Of a stretch of DNA of 7,714 nt, positions 5,699 to 7,714 are shown in pieces. Each line of letters begins with the position of its first letter. Position 1 is the first letter of the stretch. Under the pieces are notes generated by a model that did not search any database, was not told where the DNA came from, and saw only the letters and a list, made by a program, of their open reading frames with translations. Made by a program: the position numbers and the translations under genes. The stretch is from Planctomicrobium sp. GTDB lineage: Bacteria; Planctomycetota; Planctomycetia; Planctomycetales; Planctomycetaceae. The stretch lies in assembly GCA_029259835.1 (NCBI GenBank), contig JAJDEL010000038.1:1-7714 (forward strand), read 5' to 3'.

Positions 5699-7714
5699 CC
5701 AAGCTGACGACGAATGAAAATCGCTTCTGTCGAATCAAAAGTCCCTGGCGCATGGTCCTGCTCTTGGTGGTGTTGCTCAACTTTCTACAGACTGCGCCTT
5801 GTTTCTCACAAACTGACAATGCCGAAAAGGACGACGTTAGCAAGAACAGTACTCCCAAAAACAGCGACAGTGTTAAAGCCGAGTTTGCTGCAATCGACAC
5901 GAATCAGGACGGACGTATTGACGCTGAAGAGTGGCTCAAATCAGAGGAAAAACCGACCAAGTCGCAGTCGCGTGACTTTGTGGTTGCGGATATCAACGAG
6001 GACCGTGTGATCGATTCTGTCGAATTCTTGATTCTCAAAAACATTCATCATTTCAAAAACCGATCCAATGTTCCAGACCCGTTTTTCGAGTTGTCTCAAT
6101 CAACATTTCAGAAAATACAATCCTCTTCTAAAAAGCAAGGCGTTGACTCAGACAATCCGATTACGCGTGATGAGTGGACCCGAATCGTCCCCGAAAGTTG
6201 GCTGGCAGAACTCTTCGACTTCTTCGACGAGAATGAAGATCACAGCTTGTCCGAGAAGGAGGTCAAGCGAGGTCTCTCTGTCTCGTTTGGCGTGACTGAT
6301 CTCGACGGAACGATTTTAAGATCAAAAAATGGAACGCGGTTTGACTGGAGGCAACATTTTGTCACTGGGGACTTCAACTCCGATGGAATTGTGACAAAGG
6401 ATGAAATCACTCGACTCGGGCGCCCCTCACCTCCGGAAATTCAAGAAGCGTTCATCGCAGCCGACTCCAATAACAATGGAATCTATGCAACAGACGAAAT
6501 AGCAGTTCTGCCATTCAGTTGGCGGGATACAGTCACCATCTTCCGGAAGATGGATAAAAGCCTGGATGGATTTCTTGATCAGTCCGAAATCGCTCAACTT
6601 CCGACGTGGCAACAGAGATTCGTCTCTTGGCTCCTGCCTGCATTTGATGAGAACGATGATAAGAAATTGTCACTCAGTGAATTTTTGGTTTCCCCGCTCG
6701 GCAATCCGATACTCAAGTGGTCTGACTCAGTCGTCGATGCCGACGGTGATGGGCGTTTGAATCTTGATGAATTTCATCCTGGCCGTGATTGGAGATTTCT
6801 CGGAGTGTCTAATTTTTACTTTCAACGCCTTGATAAAAATCAAGACCAATTCCTGGGCATTGATGAATTCCGATTTGACATCGACCCTGAGAAAGTTCCG
6901 CCAGAACTGGTATTCGACTATCTCGACGAAAACAGCGATGACTCACTTTCCAGTGCCGAATTATTCCCGGTTGGATTTCCGGAGGAATCATTGGGACCAA
7001 TTTACTTGCGCCATGCGCGTTTGTTTGAACGTGCCGATACAAATTTGGATGGACAAATCTCTCGTCAAGAATTTGTGGAGACTCCAGATTTGCGGAATTC
7101 CGTGGAAGTAGAACACTCTTTGAGTGAAACCTTGATTCCAAGGTATCAAAAACTTGATGAGAACCAGGACGGCTTTCTCACAGTCAACGAAGTCTCCGGC
7201 TCCAGCAAAGGGCAAATTCTCAAGGAATTGAAATACACCTTTCATCTTTGTGATTTTGATCGCGATAACAGGCATTCGCTTCAAGAGTATGCCTCTCTTT
7301 GGGGTGCAGGAAATCCAGATTTACAAGGTCGTGTCTTCGATCCGCTTGACGAGCACATCCAACAACAAATCAACCAACTTACGAGCGATCGATCTCAGGC
7401 GAAAACAATCGGCAAAACTGTGGAGCAAGTCGTCGCCCTCAACGATGGACTCGACGCTGCTGAAGTTTCTGCGTGGGATCGAAATGATGATCAGGACTTG
7501 AACGAAATCGAATTACGAATTGGGTTAGAATCTTACTTCGGGTTTTGGCATTCATCTGGGCTTGAGTTGCGCCCCTCGACTGGAAGACTCTTTGGGCTCA
7601 AATGGTTCCAACAGGCAGATCAGAACGAAGATGAATCGCTTTCGTTCGCGGAATTGGCCGAAGCAACTCATTTAAATCCTCGAGAAGAGCAACTGGCGTT
7701 CGATGCGTGCGACC
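5695..7714 (+). CDS. Secreted multi-EF-hand calcium-binding protein (3' end outside window)
   Basis: From ATG 5695 the frame stays open for 673 codons to the window edge, with no stop. Residues 1-39 form a signal peptide: a basic n-region to R19, a hydrophobic core (MVLLLVVLLNFL, 20-31) and cleavage near CFS-Q. There is no lipobox. A short polar linker follows. At least 15 twelve-residue EF-hand loops (D-x-N/D-x-D/N-x6-E) then begin at residues 68, 99, 178, 226, 257, 287, 318, 348, 380, 411, 448, 488, 520, 595 and 642. The final FDACD probably opens a sixteenth. Nearly every loop keeps acidic or amide ligands at 1, 3 and 5 and Glu at 12. Calcium binding outside the cytoplasm is therefore expected, probably coupled to rigidity or adhesion of a surface protein. 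No enzymatic domain is visible in this part; one could lie in the missing C-terminus. The ATGA overlap with the glycosyltransferase suggests a shared pathway. Confidence 0.9.
   Translation, partial: MTKLTTNENRFCRIKSPWRMVLLLVVLLNFLQTAPCFSQTDNAEKDDVSKNSTPKNSDSVKAEFAAIDTNQDGRIDAEEWLKSEEKPTKSQSRDFVVADINEDRVIDSVEFLILKNIHHFKNRSNVPDPFFELSQSTFQKIQSSSKKQGVDSDNPITRDEWTRIVPESWLAELFDFFDENEDHSLSEKEVKRGLSVSFGVTDLDGTILRSKNGTRFDWRQHFVTGDFNSDGIVTKDEITRLGRPSPPEIQEAFIAADSNNNGIYATDEIAVLPFSWRDTVTIFRKMDKSLDGFLDQSEIAQLPTWQQRFVSWLLPAFDENDDKKLSLSEFLVSPLGNPILKWSDSVVDADGDGRLNLDEFHPGRDWRFLGVSNFYFQRLDKNQDQFLGIDEFRFDIDPEKVPPELVFDYLDENSDDSLSSAELFPVGFPEESLGPIYLRHARLFERADTNLDGQISRQEFVETPDLRNSVEVEHSLSETLIPRYQKLDENQDGFLTVNEVSGSSKGQILKELKYTFHLCDFDRDNRHSLQEYASLWGAGNPDLQGRVFDPLDEHIQQQINQLTSDRSQAKTIGKTVEQVVALNDGLDAAEVSAWDRNDDQDLNEIELRIGLESYFGFWHSSGLELRPSTGRLFGLKWFQQADQNEDESLSFAELAEATHLNPREEQLAFDACD
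5896..7714 (+). repeat. Tandem EF-hand array, basic period about 31 codons
   Basis: Distances between successive loop starts are 31, 79, 48, 31, 30, 31, 30, 32, 31, 37, 40, 32, 75, 47 and then 31 to the cut one. The most regular block runs from loop 4 (residue 226) to loop 10 (411). The two large gaps contain half-loops that look like decayed units: DSDNPITRDE near residues 151-160 and NDGLDAAE at 583-590. Position 6 is Gly in loops 1, 4, 5, 6, 8, 11 and 12, but Arg, His, Lys, Gln, Asp, Asn, Gln and Glu in loops 2, 3, 7, 9, 10, 13, 14 and 15. Units are diverged at the DNA level, so the expansion is old. Confidence 0.85.

Noticed and set aside
5714..7501. Series of short open frames on both strands over the EF-hand region
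   Set aside because: They are all in other frames of the continuous 673-codon EF-hand frame and give Ser/Arg-rich or low-sense products.
1..7714. tRNA, rRNA, CRISPR array or insertion sequence
   Set aside because: No cloverleaf, rRNA motif, regularly spaced direct DNA repeats or transposase-like frame was seen on either strand.

Overview
The window looks like a Planctomycetes chromosome of roughly even base composition. The evidence is the combination of a DUF1501 protein, a DUF1559 protein with a prepilin-type N-terminus, a GYF_2 (DUF4339) membrane protein and a very large secreted EF-hand protein. These families are all expanded in that phylum. The species cannot be named from the sequence alone. 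All convincing genes lie on the + strand.

Left part (1-1622): the 3' end of a DUF1501 gene, cut by the window edge, is followed after about 200 bases by a small secreted protein of unknown function. Middle (1623-2001): a 379-base gap carries two adjacent small hairpins resembling an intergenic REP-type element. It also holds what appears to be the decayed 3' end of a NIF3/YqfO-type gene (AAHPYEE signature) and a long-range inverted repeat just upstream of the next gene. That gene (2002-2790) encodes a cytoplasmic GYF_2 domain, a coiled coil and two C-terminal membrane helices.

Right part (about 2871 to beyond 7714): three genes form a tight, probably translationally coupled unit. A DUF1559 pseudopilin-like protein overlaps by 4 bases (TTGA) a GT39/ArnT-type membrane glycosyltransferase. 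That gene overlaps by 4 bases (ATGA) a secreted protein with at least 15 EF-hand loops, which runs off the right edge. The first two genes appear to use TTG starts. The EF-hand frame is open for 673 codons from its start to the last base of the window. It is easily missed because neither its stop nor its full length is inside the window.

How they may work together (inference): the three coupled products are all directed to the envelope. They are a membrane-anchored pilin-like protein, a lipid-linked-sugar glycosyltransferase with its active site outside the membrane, and a calcium-binding repeat protein. A plausible reading is a cell-surface assembly in which the glycosyltransferase modifies one or both partners. 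Nothing in the sequence proves this. I see no tRNA, rRNA, CRISPR array, insertion sequence or convincing rho-independent terminator.
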